A stretch of DNA of 64,000 nucleotides from Laburnicola sp. R22_1. Taxonomy: Eukaryota; Ascomycota; Dothideomycetes; Pleosporales; Didymosphaeriaceae. Both the position numbers and the translations under genes were made by a program. The notes under the pieces were generated by a model that saw nothing but the letters and a program-made list of their open reading frames with translations, did not search any database and had not been told where the DNA came from. Where the stretch lies: assembly GCA_014281115.1 (NCBI GenBank), contig JACONQ010000020.1, forward strand, positions 1,550,001 to 1,614,000, in the 5' to 3' direction. Positions within the stretch are counted from its first letter, which is position 1, and the number at the start of each line of letters is the position of its first letter. Positions 12,389 through 24,585 of the stretch are shown in pieces.

Positions 12389-13554
12389 CTACACGCCCAT
12401 GGTGAAGTCGTGTTCTATGCCTGGCGTTACACTATCATGTACGTTAGCTTATGCGTGTGATCGGTGCAACAAGTTGTACTGACCTTGCCATGAACTTGAG
12501 GAAGACGACAAGATATTGATCCACGCGAATGGCGACCTCATCATCACCCCCTTCGCTTAGAACCTCCCAGTCATCTCCCTTGTCTTTGCTTTCTTCGCCA
12601 TCCTTGCTCTTTGCCTGCTCCGTCAGCTTCAAAAGCTTGGTGTCGTCCACGAGTCCCTCCATCCCGCTGTCAACCTTGCCGACGTCTTTGCCCGCTTTGA
12701 GCTTGGCGAGCCGTAACTTTAGGGCAGCGTCCGCGCGGTCGAGCAGCACTTTCATGACCGAAGCATGCTTGCAAGGATGTACCGAAGCCGTCTTGACCGC
12801 GTGCTCAAAGAAGGGGAAGTCTTCGATGGTGACGGTCTTATCCTTGTAGTCTCCCACGATGTCTTCCATCATTTCCTGCGGTTTCAGAGGTACTGACGTC
12901 GAGCCGTATCCTGACAGATAGAGGCGGGGCGTTCGGTAGTGGGCTGAGTAGCAAATGTAGAGCGTGTATGATCGCGTCCGCCTGAACAAGTGTTAGTCAT
13001 AGCCGTCGTGCCCGTCCACTCATGTCCTACCCTGATGCACCAGAGCCGTCCTGTGGTTCTCTAATGATTGCCTCTTCATCGTCTTCATCGTCCTCCATGT
13101 CAGGGATCTCGTCCTCCTCAGCAGCGGCTCCCAGGTTTCCGCTCTCGTCGACGGTTCGCACATCGCGCAGCTTTGCTTCCTGGCTCGCGGCCATGCCGCC
13201 CGTCCTTAGCCAACCATCGTCATCGGCATCGCCCTCACCGGCCGCAAAACCGTCTCGCACCAGGGTCTCGTCCTGGCCCGCTTCCCCAGCGAAGTTGTCG
13301 TCCAGGCGGCGGTTACAGGGCACATGGCGCGTTACAAGGAACTGCTTCCCTTCTGGGAGATATGAGACGCGTTTCGAGGGCGACGAGGCATCTGCCCACT
13401 GCCACGAAGGGAACTTGAAGACCAAAAAGTCTCCGGCAAGGACAAACTCCTCTGGGGTTATCTGCCCTGTCTCGCGGAAGGTCGACGTGTGGCTGATGGC
13501 TGCGGTCCGCTCCCGGAACGTGTCTATGTACGACCTCACAAAGTTGTAGGCCAT
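12389..13554 (-). CDS. ATG3: Atg3, E2-like enzyme of autophagy
   Basis: Atg3 takes Atg8 from Atg7 and transfers it to phosphatidylethanolamine during autophagosome formation. Three exons: 13554-13031, 12981-12484 and 12431-12389, giving 354 residues. The N-terminus [16 protein letters not shown] and [12 protein letters not shown] are typical. An acidic, flexible insert (about residues 130-170) follows. The catalytic part contains [18 protein letters not shown] and [11 protein letters not shown], then [11 protein letters not shown], in which Cys245 is the Atg8-accepting cysteine by alignment with the family. The last exon encodes [13 protein letters not shown], the standard C-terminus. The upstream in-frame ATG at 13710 was not used because homology starts at MAYNF. 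No defect seen. Confidence 0.93.
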
Positions 13555-13896
13555 GTTGTGTGAATAGGCTTGTGGTATCGGCGATGGTATGGAATAGAGG
13601 CTGAGCGCTGTTTGTGAGTCTGACTTGTGCGGTGAGCTGCGTGGTGATGGAGGGGAGCCGAGAAGGCAGCGACCCCACGTCGGTCGCGCCTGCCCTGTGG
13701 CACGAGCCACCCTCCAGCCACACCTGACGTCAGCACGTCATGCCCTATAGCTTCGGTGATTCAGCTGTCCGCATGCAGGCGACAAGCACCCATGCAGACA
13801 GCAATTTAACTAGGGGCAGAATGACCTCCTGACATCCACTTGCCGAGTCACAGTGACAAGCAATATCGGCGTCACACTTCAACGTCTGCCACGATA

Positions 13897-13941
13897 CCAT
13901 GTTTCATCACCCGACGATCGGCCCCACCTGACGATCGATTT
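13897..13941 (+). repeat. Left terminal inverted repeat
   Basis: Pairs with 15950-15994 with about three mismatches. The inner part contains a short direct echo of CGACGATCG and TGACGATCG. Confidence 0.82.
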
Positions 13942-14056
13942 GGCGGGGCCCGTGCGTACAACTTTTGAAGCTGTACAACGCAATACAAATTGTATACAGG
14001 CTAGATTTTTTGGTGGAGAGCTTTTGAGGGGCATAGGAGACAATCGCGATACTTTA

Positions 14057-15896
14057 TTAGGTGCGATAACGCTCAGGGAGCCGTAAAGAGCGACCCCGGC
14101 GTGTACGCGCTGGCGTAGGCGCCACATCTACAACAGATGAAAAGTTGTACTCTACATCCTCCTCATTAATTAAAGGAGGTGTAATAGCCTTCTCCTTGCC
14201 CTTACGCGTCACCTTGGAGGTGTTTTGGAGTAGGAGAGGAGCTTCTTGGATGCCTTTGGGGGCCTTGCTTTTGGTGCCCGAAGCGCCTGGGTTGACGCCA
14301 GGCCCTGGGCGCGCTCCTCCTTTTGTATAGCCTTTGTACGCCTCCGCTCCTCCTGGATAGCCTTCCTCTGCTCCTTCTCTTGCTCCTTAGCCTTTGCCTC
14401 CTAATCTTTTTGTGCCTGGCGTTGGCGAGCTTCCTTGACCTTTGTGGGGGACTAAAACATGGCGCCACTAGCGTAATTTGTAGGTGGTTTAAGCAGTAGA
14501 GGCTTTCCTTGCGTAGGGCGCTTCTTCTGGGCTAGCGCTTCTCGTAAACGCTTATTTTCATGGTTTAGGAGGGCGTTGCGCACTGAAATTGAGTGCATAG
14601 TGCGGGAGAGCTGCCGGGACCCCTCAGCGTAAGTATCAGCGACAACCTGGCGCAAGAGTCTCTCAATTTTACGCCAATCTGAAGCGCTAAGTACAGAAGA
14701 GCTGCTATCGCTTGAGGATGGCCGCTCTGGGTCTATATTATTAAAGCGCTGAAGGATTACTTGGGGTTGAAAGGCACTAGGCCAGTGGCCTTAAAGGCGC
14801 TGCAGATCGTATTTTCTTGAAAGGAGCACTGCTAGGCCCTCTCAAACATAGTGAAGAAGTCGCGCTTTGTGACTCTTGAGAGGCCCTGGCACTTATTTAA
14901 ATACTCAGTAAGTTTAGCAGAGTAGGTAGTGCTGAGAGGCTTGAATAGCGCGACGTCGAGCGGCTGGAGCGTATGGGTTGAATGAGGTGGATAGATGGCC
15001 AGGAGGATCTTATTTTGATCGCAGTAGTTAATAAACTCCATTGTAACATGCGATCCATGGCCGTTAAGGAGTAGTAGACGATAATCGCGGCGCGCCTTTG
15101 CCTTAGTCTCCCTGTCAAACACCTGTTTGACCCATGCTAGGCCTAAATCGTTGTTCGTCCATCCACTTGGTGATACTGCAAAGAGAGCTTTGTGTGAGGA
15201 GTTGTTAAAATCTTGTAACTAGGTGTCTTGTATATTGTTTGACTGCGCTTGATAAATCAAGCAAGGCGTAAGAGAGCTTCTATCAGCGCAAATATATGCC
15301 AGCGTCGTAATCTACTTGCGATTGCCGTCCTGGAGCATTTGTTTAATGCCGCCGCTCTTATAGCGCTGTTGGGAGAAGACACGCTTTATTTTTGACAGCA
15401 CCCTAATTAGGAAACCCTTCTTATCTATATTGTACATGTGGCGCTTGTTGACGTTATACTGCTCAATCTTTTTACGTAGGAGCTCGAAATATAGGGCGTA
15501 CTTGAAGGCAGAGTCGGCGCGTTTACGTGAGGCGTCTATACCAGAGGTCCAGTGCGAAAGTAGGTCGACTTTGTGGCGTCGTATAAATCGGTCAACCTAG
15601 TTTTTGCCAGCAGGCTTCCTAGCTATTTCTGATGCGAAATTTCGTATCATCTCCTTTGTAGGGGGTAATCCTCGTTCGCAAAGGCCATCAATATATTGTA
15701 GAAGCTCAGTTTCCTGTTGGGAGTTGAGGAGGCGCTGGCTGTCGGCCAGCGCGTCGCGCGTGCCCTGCACCCTGCGATGCCGGCGCGACAACGTATTGCG
15801 ATCGCAGCTATATTTTTGAGCGACTTTGGTGTAATTAGGCTTCTCAGAGATGCTTAGCGAGCTCAAATAGTTAAGAGCAGCACTTAATTTGGCCAT
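14057..15896 (-). pseudogene. pogo-family transposase, multiple stops
   Basis: The frame starts MAKLSAALNYLSSLSI with a psq-type helix-turn-helix (YTKVAQKYSCDRNTLSRRH). It runs through the DDE core (LLLLNGHGSHVTMEF and YPPHSTHTLQPLDVALF) and ends with a basic tail finishing RRGRSLRLPERYRT at 14057. Numerous stops (for example after KPAGKN at 15597) fit C to T changes in CAA/CAG, and the total length is not a multiple of three, so indels are also present. Same subfamily as 34179-36061 and 63864-64000. Confidence 0.82.
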
Positions 15897-15949
15897 ATTC
15901 GTTGTATAGAGCGTTGCAAAAGGTGCCGAAGTTGGGCTGTTGAGGCGGA

Positions 15950-15994
15950 AAATCGATCGTCCGGTGGGGCCGATCGTCAGGTGATGAAACACGG
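15950..15994 (-). repeat. Right terminal inverted repeat
   Basis: Reverse complement of 13897-13941. It contains the ATGATG at 15981-15986 that opens the reading frame of the neighbouring oxygenase. Confidence 0.82.
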
Positions 15995-17231
15995 TATATC
16001 CCCCGCGGCAGCTTTACCCATCTTGGACGTCTCCAGGGCAAACTGTCCGCAGCAGAAGAGCGAACTGATCCAACAGCTCCACGATGCTCTTTTCAACATC
16101 GGCTTTTTGCACATTGAAAGCCACGGTGTCCCCCAGGAGACCATCGAGAACTTGGTATCGCGTCTTCCAGCCCTCTTTGAACTTTCTAAAGAGGCAAAGG
16201 CTCCACTATCCAAGTTGAATTCGCCGCATTTCCTAGGATACAGCGGATTTGCCGAAGAAGTTACACTCGGCAAAAGAGATCTCCGAGAACAGTTTGACTT
16301 TGCTACAGAGCTACGAGTTATCTACGACCCTTCAGCCACGAATGCAAACACGAAGCGAGATTTGAGCAAGCTATATTATCGTCTTCGTGGGCCGAACCAG
16401 TGCCCAGATGAGAATCAAGTAGCTGGGTTTCGCCAGGCGTTCACTGAGTGAGGAAGCTTGCTCTCCATCGGCTACGGTCACCATACGGCGAATGGCAACA
16501 CCAAGGTACCATGACGAACTCCAAGCATTGTCCTATCGATTTGTGCACCTTATAGAGGAAGCATTTAGCATCCCTGTGGGCACGTTCGACGCCTTCTTTC
16601 CTCCCCCTGCATCGGCTGAAGATGGGGCGCACCAACCTTATGCGCCTCCACAGCACTGCATAAAGTTGGTCAAATATCCAGCGTCACTCGATATTGGTGC
16701 CCAGGATGAGCAAGGTGTAGGTGCGCACAAGGACAGCAGCGGTTGGCTAACCTTCCTTTACCAAGTCGGCAAGGAAGAGGGGCTTGAAGTGCTTGACGCA
16801 AGCGCAAACTGGATTCGCGTGCCTCTTATTTTGGAGGCACCTTTGTTGTCAATCTTGGAAACGCATTTGAGGCTGCCACGGAAGGAGCTGTCAAAGCTAC
16901 TATTCATCGAGTCAAAGTGCGTCGCTTGTCCACTGATTATGCAGCGTACTGATTCGCGTAGACGACGGTGCCAAGAATGAACACGCGATACTCCATTCCT
17001 TTCTTCCAGGGCCTGCCTCTGAATTTAACGGCGTCGGAGATCAGAAGTTGCATCCCAGAAGAGGTACGCGGGCTTCGTCCAGCCGCCGAAAGGCCAATTC
17101 AAGTGTCTACATTTCTGGACCCTCGGTGGTACAGCTTAGGCGAACCCCAGTTAAGGAAGTGGATCAGAAGCCATGAGTATGTCGCGCGGAAATGGAACGG
17201 CGACGATATAGTTCAGTACTATCTGCAATAA
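15981..17231 (+). pseudogene. 2-oxoglutarate/Fe(II) oxygenase, frameshifted
   Basis: Isopenicillin-N-synthase-like 2OG oxygenases oxidise small molecules using Fe(II) and 2-oxoglutarate. Exons read as 15981-16447, 16506-16916 and 16962-17231, with GT..AG introns between. The N-terminal domain has LPILDVSRA and GFLHIESHGVP. The iron-binding HxD is HKD in VGAHKDSSGWLTF, the distal histidine is in ATIHRVK, and the 2OG-binding RxS is in RYSIPFFQG. Between NWIRVPLI and GGTFVVNLG (about 16829-16838) the frame shifts by one base, equivalent to a one-base loss. No intron can repair this, so the gene is broken unless it is a sequence error. Both available start codons lie inside the transposon's terminal repeat, so the native start has probably been cut off. 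Substrate unknown. Confidence 0.75.
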
Positions 17232-18836
17232 CTTGGGCACGACGGACGCTAGCGGTCGTCGAACATGTCTTGCATATACCACGCATTCTGGACTGACTTG
17301 AGAGACTCGTGCTCTCTGCTCGAAATGAACATCCACTCAAAATAGCTCGACCTCCGGTGACTGACCAATATCAATATTAACATATCAAGCACACTGAGAG
17401 AACATCCTGTTCACGCTCACGCATCCACTTTACCTAACCTCCATTGAGCGACTTGCATGCATCGCAACACAACAACGGTCGCACGTCAGGGCTTGGATGT
17501 GCCTGCATACGCGCCCAACGCCTTACCACGGAGCCTGATAAAATGAGCACACTAGTTAGCATGCCCATGATCGTCCCTGTTCGTCGCTCAAATGTGGCCA
17601 GGTTTGCTACCAGGTTTCTGGCCGCCTTTGGCGCGCGGTTAACGTTGCGGTACAGGAACCATCACAGACCATCACGAACCCGTTACTCAATATATGAGGC
17701 GACCCGTCTCGATTAGGCAGCAGATGTTGGGGAAAGACTGTTGCCCAGGCACAGTGTCCTAGTAGCCACGGCATACACGAGGAATGCGAGGAAACCCTCG
17801 AAGCGAACTGCCTTTCGTTGCGCCTGGACCCTGCGCGGGTAAAATGCGCTGGAATGTTGTTACGCTAAGTGGCTGTCAGGTTGGGAAAACGTGTGGAGAG
17901 AGCTTGTACTTCTGCTCACAAGCCATACGTTTGCGAGTCGGTGACAACCTCAGCCTTTCGACAGCGCGTTCCTGGGGCTTTCCATCTTCAGCTTCAGTCT
18001 GTTAAAGGTACTTCGGGGTATCCAGAGCACGTGGGTCCAGCTTTATCGTGTATTTGCGTTTGCTCATATCCAACGTCAAATCTAAGGTTTGAGAAAATAC
18101 AACTGAACTGCAAAACCGGGTAACCGATATCTGCTCGGCAATCTCCCCTCGAAGTTTCCGCGGCTTCAGGACACGCGGTGGGGCATCGTGTGACCCAGTG
18201 GCAGTCGACAATGGACTCTCACATTGCTTGGTGACTCTGGTAACAAGGACTCATTGGCAACAGATCCTCCGAATGCTACGCACAACTGCACCGCGTATCA
18301 CTGCAGCCAAAAGTCGATCGTATTTCAATGCAGTCCTTTGAAGTCCACCATGTCGCGTGTATCAGCCTTGCGCGTGATGGACCCACATTACTTGTGGGGA
18401 ACACTGCAAGGTTTCGTGTGTACTCGTCACATCACTGAGAGCATGACCTTCAAGGAGTAAACCGCTACAGCAAACACTAGTGCCTGCAGCTTCATTCTGT
18501 CTGCCGCAGTAAACAAGTGCCTTCCTCCGAAGAAGATCGACCGCTCTGGCCACTCACCACTCACCATCAAATTGCAACTCAAGGGTTCTCATCGGTCTGG
18601 CGATGCTTAAAATCCGCCGTTTTCTCTTGATTCAACTTTCTTGTTGACCTATTTTTCAGTCAGATTGACCAACACCAGAATGAGAATCACTGGTGCCTAT
18701 CATCGAGAAACCACACAAAAGACTGGTTAACTCTGACTAAATACAGTCGCCATTACTTACGTTATATTCTTCATTACTGTCTCCTCAATCCACCCACCAC
18801 TCAAGCCGAGCGCACCTCCTTACGTCGATATATGTG
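17232..18836. other. Intergenic, nothing recognised
   Basis: Only short frames on both strands without family motifs. The part just before 18837 is CT-rich, like many fungal promoters. Confidence 0.45.
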
Positions 18837-19188
18837 ATGTCGAACCCAAACGCCACTCCTGACCAGCCACAACCACGCTGCGGAGGACTGCGTGACACTG
18901 ATACCAATAAGCCCAGTCTTGGAAGTCAGATAAACCAATCGAGACCTCCTCATAACGAGAAATCAACTGAGAAGTTAATGTCAGGACAGTCACCCCGATC
19001 GTCAGCCAGCCAGCCAGAGTCCTCCGCTCAAGTCTAACGCCCGCCCGGTGAGTGTGCCCCCTATCACGCCATCTACGTGAGATGCCTACTGATCATCCAC
19101 CCACGCTTAGTCCGCCGCCATGGCTCGCTGGCTAGCCGAGAAGAAAAAGGAAGGCCCCTGGAATACCGAAGCGTACCCCGAGTCTTAG
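18837..19188 (+). CDS. Possible small spliced gene, unknown
   Basis: ATG at 18837 opens a low-complexity polar frame (MSNPNATPDQPQPRCGGL..) that stops at 19035. A good donor GTGAGT at 19048 and an acceptor TTAG at 19108-19110 lead into an exon reading ARWLAEKKKEGPWNTEAYPES and a stop at 19188, which looks like conserved coding sequence. The two frames differ by one base, so another intron would be needed, for example about 18924 to 18996 with a weak GTCAG donor. The region upstream is CT-rich and the region downstream is T-rich, fitting a small mRNA. The product is unrecognised and the structure is a guess. Confidence 0.25.
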
Positions 19189-21027
19189 AATCCCGTCCTA
19201 TGCGTTGCACATCTGTCGTGCACCCCAATTGTTTCAAGTCCGTCCCATTGGAGGCTGACTTCTCGGTCGTTCTCGTCTCTTTTTCGTGCTTGTTTGCTTT
19301 GGTAACTGCTTCAGCAAGGTTTGCATAGTATCTGACAGCCACCCAGTCGGTCGCTTGTCTTTTGCGTCCTGTCTCAGCTTCGCTATTTGTATGATGCTTT
19401 ATATGCGCTGTTTTTACACGGCGGCTGCTGTGGAGATGAAGATGTCGTTATTTTTTGTTCTTACGAGCAGGTATTATTGAAATTCAACTCGCCGTTCTCG
19501 CGAATATCTGTATTCAAATACATTCTCACGTTCACAGCGATAGATGTGGGAAGCATGGACTGTCGCTTTATCCACTGCTTTGGGGACTTTCGTTTGTTTG
19601 GACTTGGAGTATTACAGTCTTAGGCTTTTTGCAGCTTGAAATAAATCGTGCTGTTGAGTCGTCTTGTGGTGTGCGTGCTTGGTGCGTGAGTAGTATCTGA
19701 GAGTGTTGTGGGGATATGGCTTTGGGAATGGAGGGGGGAGATGGCATATTTGATTCGCAAAACTCGTGCATTCTATAACAGGCGATTGAACTTTCGGGCG
19801 GGCGATTCGCTGTCCTTCCAAGATGTTTGCACACATACATGGATATCCAGCGGCATAAGCTCTAACCACAAGACAGCAGTCACCCGGGAGGACGAGCTAG
19901 TGTACCTGTATTCCGGCTAGTAGAACACACTCTTGTACCTTCTCATCTTGTCTAGGAAACGGAAGCGTCCGCCCTATAACTAATTTTGCTCTCCTAGTGT
20001 TGTAGAATTAAACAAAGGTAACACCTATCCCCTATATATCCAATCCTCCCCCTACCTACAACAACCATTTCCACCCACAACTCTATCTCTAATTCTACCC
20101 TCACCCGCCCTTACTCTTTTGAATGGCTTATGTCTATTGCACTTATAGGCGCGATTGATTGTTACTACAACACCTTCACCTCCCCGTACTATGGCTACTA
20201 CGGATTATAAAATAGTATGTAGCTGTTAAGACAGCTAATCCCAAGACTACTAAGCACAGTAGCGAATATCTCTACTACTCTAAATCACCTGCGTATATAG
20301 AGTATGGCTAAAACTAAAATAACCTGCGAGTTACATAGCTTAGGTACTGCACAAGTCACCCAGCCTTCTTCATCCCCTCGGCCGCTCCTCCCTCCTTCCC
20401 CCTCCTACGCTATATTCATAAACATAAACCCCAGTTCCAACCCCACCCTCCACATACGACCATAGGATACTGAACATTGGGCTTCCCGTCCGCTCAGCCT
20501 TACACAAGCAGTATACCGGCAGGCGAGTAGCTTGGTTAGCGATAACAAGCGAATACCTGCTGTTGTATGTTTTTTTTTTTTTTTTTTTTTTTGGCTGGGT
20601 GGGTTTTTTGTGGGGGGCACGTAATTTGTTTTTGTTAGCGCGGGTCCCACGATGTGGGCCGTTGTGCTGAGAGTAGACGGACACTGGGCTAATGAGAAAT
20701 ACATACCTTTTACGATTAATAAGAGGATAACTTATAATTTTCATACCGGCCTTGAAATCGTGCAAACGTGTATAGAAAAGAATTGAACCAACCACGACAA
20801 CACCTGCAGGGCTAAACGTACCCAGATAAAATCCATAGCACGTGCGCACGTTCGCCTCGTGTGGCTGCAGCGCGCCATGAATCTGGCGAGTTATTCATGT
20901 GGAATCATAGCAAACTAGCCAGGGAAGAGAGCACGAGGCCGTGGCTTTGACGGCTGCATACGTCTTGAACTACCGGTAGCATTTGAGAATGCTTCATTGA
21001 TTGATATCTTACAACAGTAACTCGCGC
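19189..21027. other. Intergenic with low-complexity tracts
   Basis: T-rich sequence to about 19700 may be 3' untranslated. 20,020-20,350 is CT/TA-rich low complexity. Open frames near 20,370-20,849 are created by the poly-T tract and look non-coding. Confidence 0.45.
20570..20592. repeat. Poly-T tract (23 nt)
   Basis: Uninterrupted run of 23 T followed by GGCTGGG. No flanking duplication was found that would make it a retrogene tail. Confidence 0.9.
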
Positions 21028-22329
21028 TCAAAACACCAGTGGATCCTCTTCTATCTGCATCCATAATCTTCTTTTCCGCCTGTGCCAGTCCCGGCTCGGC
21101 CGTAATGTTATGGACTGACTTCTGAGGCCACGCCGCTTTGGCGCGGGCGCTGAGTCGGCGGGCGTTTTGGGAGTCTCGGGCGCCGGCGCCGGCGCCGGGC
21201 TGCTGTTACCCTTGCGGCTCAACTTGAGCGAGAGCAGGATGAACATGCCGGCGATCAGAATGGCGAGCAGCAACATGATTTTCCTCTTGACGCTCTTTTT
21301 CTGGTAGCCCGACGCAATCTTGAGCTCCTTGTCCGCCTCCTTGACGTCGGTCGCCATGCGCTCCACGTTGTAGTCGATGCGGTCGAGCATGCTTCCTTGG
21401 TCGATGACCATGGTTTGGAGCTCCTGGAAGATGTTGGCGAGCTCGATGATGCCCTGCGCAATGTCCTCGATCTCGCGCTCGCGCTGGGCGATGAGGGCTT
21501 CGTTGGGATCATGGCGCAGCCGCTGCTGCTTGGTTTGGAGCAGGGTCGACTGCGAGAAGGATCGATCGGCATCCGACTCTTGCAGTGCAGGGTCATTGTA
21601 GGGATTCTGGACGGGGGTAGCACTGCGAAAAGGCGACTCGAAGCCACCAATGTCGCGGAGCTCTGGAGGGTCATTAGCGACGAAGCCACTCGCACATAGA
21701 TGCGCGTCTACCCACTTTTGAGATACGCAGACTGCTTCTTGCGGAACAAGGCGCTCACTTCGCCGACGCGCGACGCCAGCGAAATCGTCAAGTTCTTGGC
21801 CATCATCTCCTCGCCGTTGCTGATGCTGCCCTGCTGCTTGGACTCGCGCACCATGGCGTCGATGCGCTTGATGGCCTGCTGGCACTTCTGGAAGCTCCGC
21901 GTGATGTCCTGGGTGAGCTGCTCGATCTCGCGCTCCTCGCGCTTCTTGACGGCCTCGTCGTCGAAGCCCGGGAGCACGTGCTTCTGGTGCAGCTGGTCGA
22001 GCTTGCGCGTCTGCTTTGCGATGTCGGCGAGGTGGTCGGTGACTTCGTCCTGGATGTCGAGCCAGCGCGGCGGCAGGAGGTCCATTTCGATGACGGCGTC
22101 GCCGTCGTCCTCGAAGGCGGCCGAGGACATGAGCCCCTGGCGCTCCTCGTCGCCGAAGCCGTTGGAGACGGGCCCGCCATAGCGCGTCTTCTTGGGCGGG
22201 TGGTGCGAGTACGACTGGCGGTAGGAGATGAAGCTGTTGGGGCTACGTCAGCGGGCACAGGCACAGCTCGGGCAGCGGCGAGGCCGCGGAGGGAGAGGCG
22301 GCATACAGGTTGGTGCGGTCCCGCCACAT
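21028..22329 (-). CDS. TLG2: Tlg2/syntaxin-16 type t-SNARE
   Basis: Qa-SNARE of the trans-Golgi network and endosomes. Exons: 22329-22307 (23 nt), 22233-21716 and 21662-21028, giving 391 residues. The N-terminus MWRDRTNLFISYRQSYSHH is the characteristic Tlg2 start, which in yeast contacts the SM protein Vps45. A three-helix Habc region follows (PPRWLDIQDEVTDHLADI.., FQKCQQAIKRIDAM). The SNARE helix contains IEDIAQGIIELANIFQEL and IDQGSMLDRIDYNVE, in which the glutamine of IDQG is the zero-layer residue. A single membrane anchor (IMLLLAILIAGMFILLSL) follows. A lumenal tail of about 70 residues, proline/alanine-rich then basic, ends the protein. The calmodulin gene starts about 430 bp away in the opposite direction. 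Confidence 0.92.
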
Positions 22330-22754
22330 GGTCGGCAGGCAGCGTGAGTGGGCGCTATGGCATGCTACGCAAGTACGGCGGGGTGGGCGGTTGTGCTATG
22401 CAGACAATGGCAGCTGGTGTTCTGAGGGACGGCTGGCACGGGCGCGCGTCGGCAGCGATCCTGGCGTGGGCCATGGTGTTGGCCGTGGTGTTGGCCGGTG
22501 CCACTGTGGCTCAGTCAGTCCCGCCAGCGCACAAGGGGGAAGGCGCGTCCCCAAGTGGGCCCCCCTCAGCCCGCCGCCATTTCACCACCCTGTGCCCTCC
22601 AGCTCTCCAGCCGCGTCGACACATTCACATTCCCATTCCCACTCCCTCCGGCCCTCCAGCACGCCCTCCCGCGTCCTGCTCCATCCATCACCGGCCCTCG
22701 CCCACTCCCCGCCGCAGACGGCAACCACACCGCCCGCCCTCGCCCGCAGCTATC

Positions 22755-23680
<926 letters not shown>

Positions 23681-24585
23681 GGGGGCAAAGCGCTTCGGAT
23701 GGGTTATTGTGCATTTGGGACAGGTGCAACGGCTAAACACTTGCTGCAATGGGTAGCGGAACAGTCTGCTTGCTGATGTGCGATACGGTTAGTTGCGGGC
23801 GTCTCTGCCGCTGATCTGGGATTGGAATCCAGTCGGAAGACGACGAGCCCGATATCCTCAATCCATTATTCTGTGCCTCTTAGCTTGGCCTCTGCTATCG
23901 TCTTGCCCACCGTGTTAGCACAGACTCTGCTCGTTCGAGACATGCAGAGACCTGCGGCTCGAGCCAAGCTGCGGGCTGAGACTCAGGCTCAACGTCATGA
24001 AATGCTGATATTGGGGACAAGTCTTTAATCGGATGTCCAAGGTATGGTAACCCTGCCGCTTTGTTTGCGGTCCTGGCTGACCGCAGCTGCACTGGAATGC
24101 TCCTTCCACAAAGACCGTCTTGGCACCTTCCCTGTCCAACGCTGCCCATCTCATCAACAACTTCGTTGCCGTCGCAGTCCTCTCATCGTTTGGATGTTCA
24201 AAATGCCTTGTCATCTGTACCGTTGTCTCGTCATCTTCACGCATCGTGTTCTCCCACTAACATGCGACCTTCATGAATTATCATTGCAGGAATGTGACCG
24301 CTATGGCATCTCGCTAACTCATTCCGGCGCCATGCCATCTTTATCTTTGTGCCCGCGAACGGAGCGTGGCAAAGCTCGTGAGACAAAGAATAGAATCCGC
24401 TCTCCCCGCCCATCTCCATGGGATGAGCTGTCTTAAACGTCTCACCTTCGGCCTTGATCTTGTACAATCTTCAAATGAGTTGGTTACATAGAGCGTAAGA
24501 AATAACGGCAATCAAGGTGTACTTTGGAAATCGACCGTCTACTGTCCAATCTGCGCTCCTCTCCCTAGCCACCTTGTGTGTGGCC
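23681..24585. other. Intergenic, nothing recognised
   Basis: Begins with the calmodulin 3' untranslated region. Short overlapping frames only. The sequence before 24586 contains a CT-rich stretch (24,540-24,570) suitable for a promoter. Confidence 0.5.

Larger units (their letters stand above)
13897..15994 (-). mobile_element. pogo/Fot1-like DNA transposon, degenerate
   Basis: Terminal inverted repeats of about 45 bp start CCATGTTTCATCACC on the left and CCGTGTTTCATCACC (reverse complement) on the right. TA is duplicated at 13895-13896 and 15995-15996. Length is 2098 bp. It carries one minus-strand transposase frame related to the element at 34.1 kb and to the fragment at the right edge of the window. 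It lies directly against the 5' end of the oxygenase gene. Confidence 0.87.

Noticed and set aside
20370..20849. 159-codon minus-strand frame
   Set aside because: Contains a poly-lysine run from the 23-nt T tract and otherwise lacks any motif.
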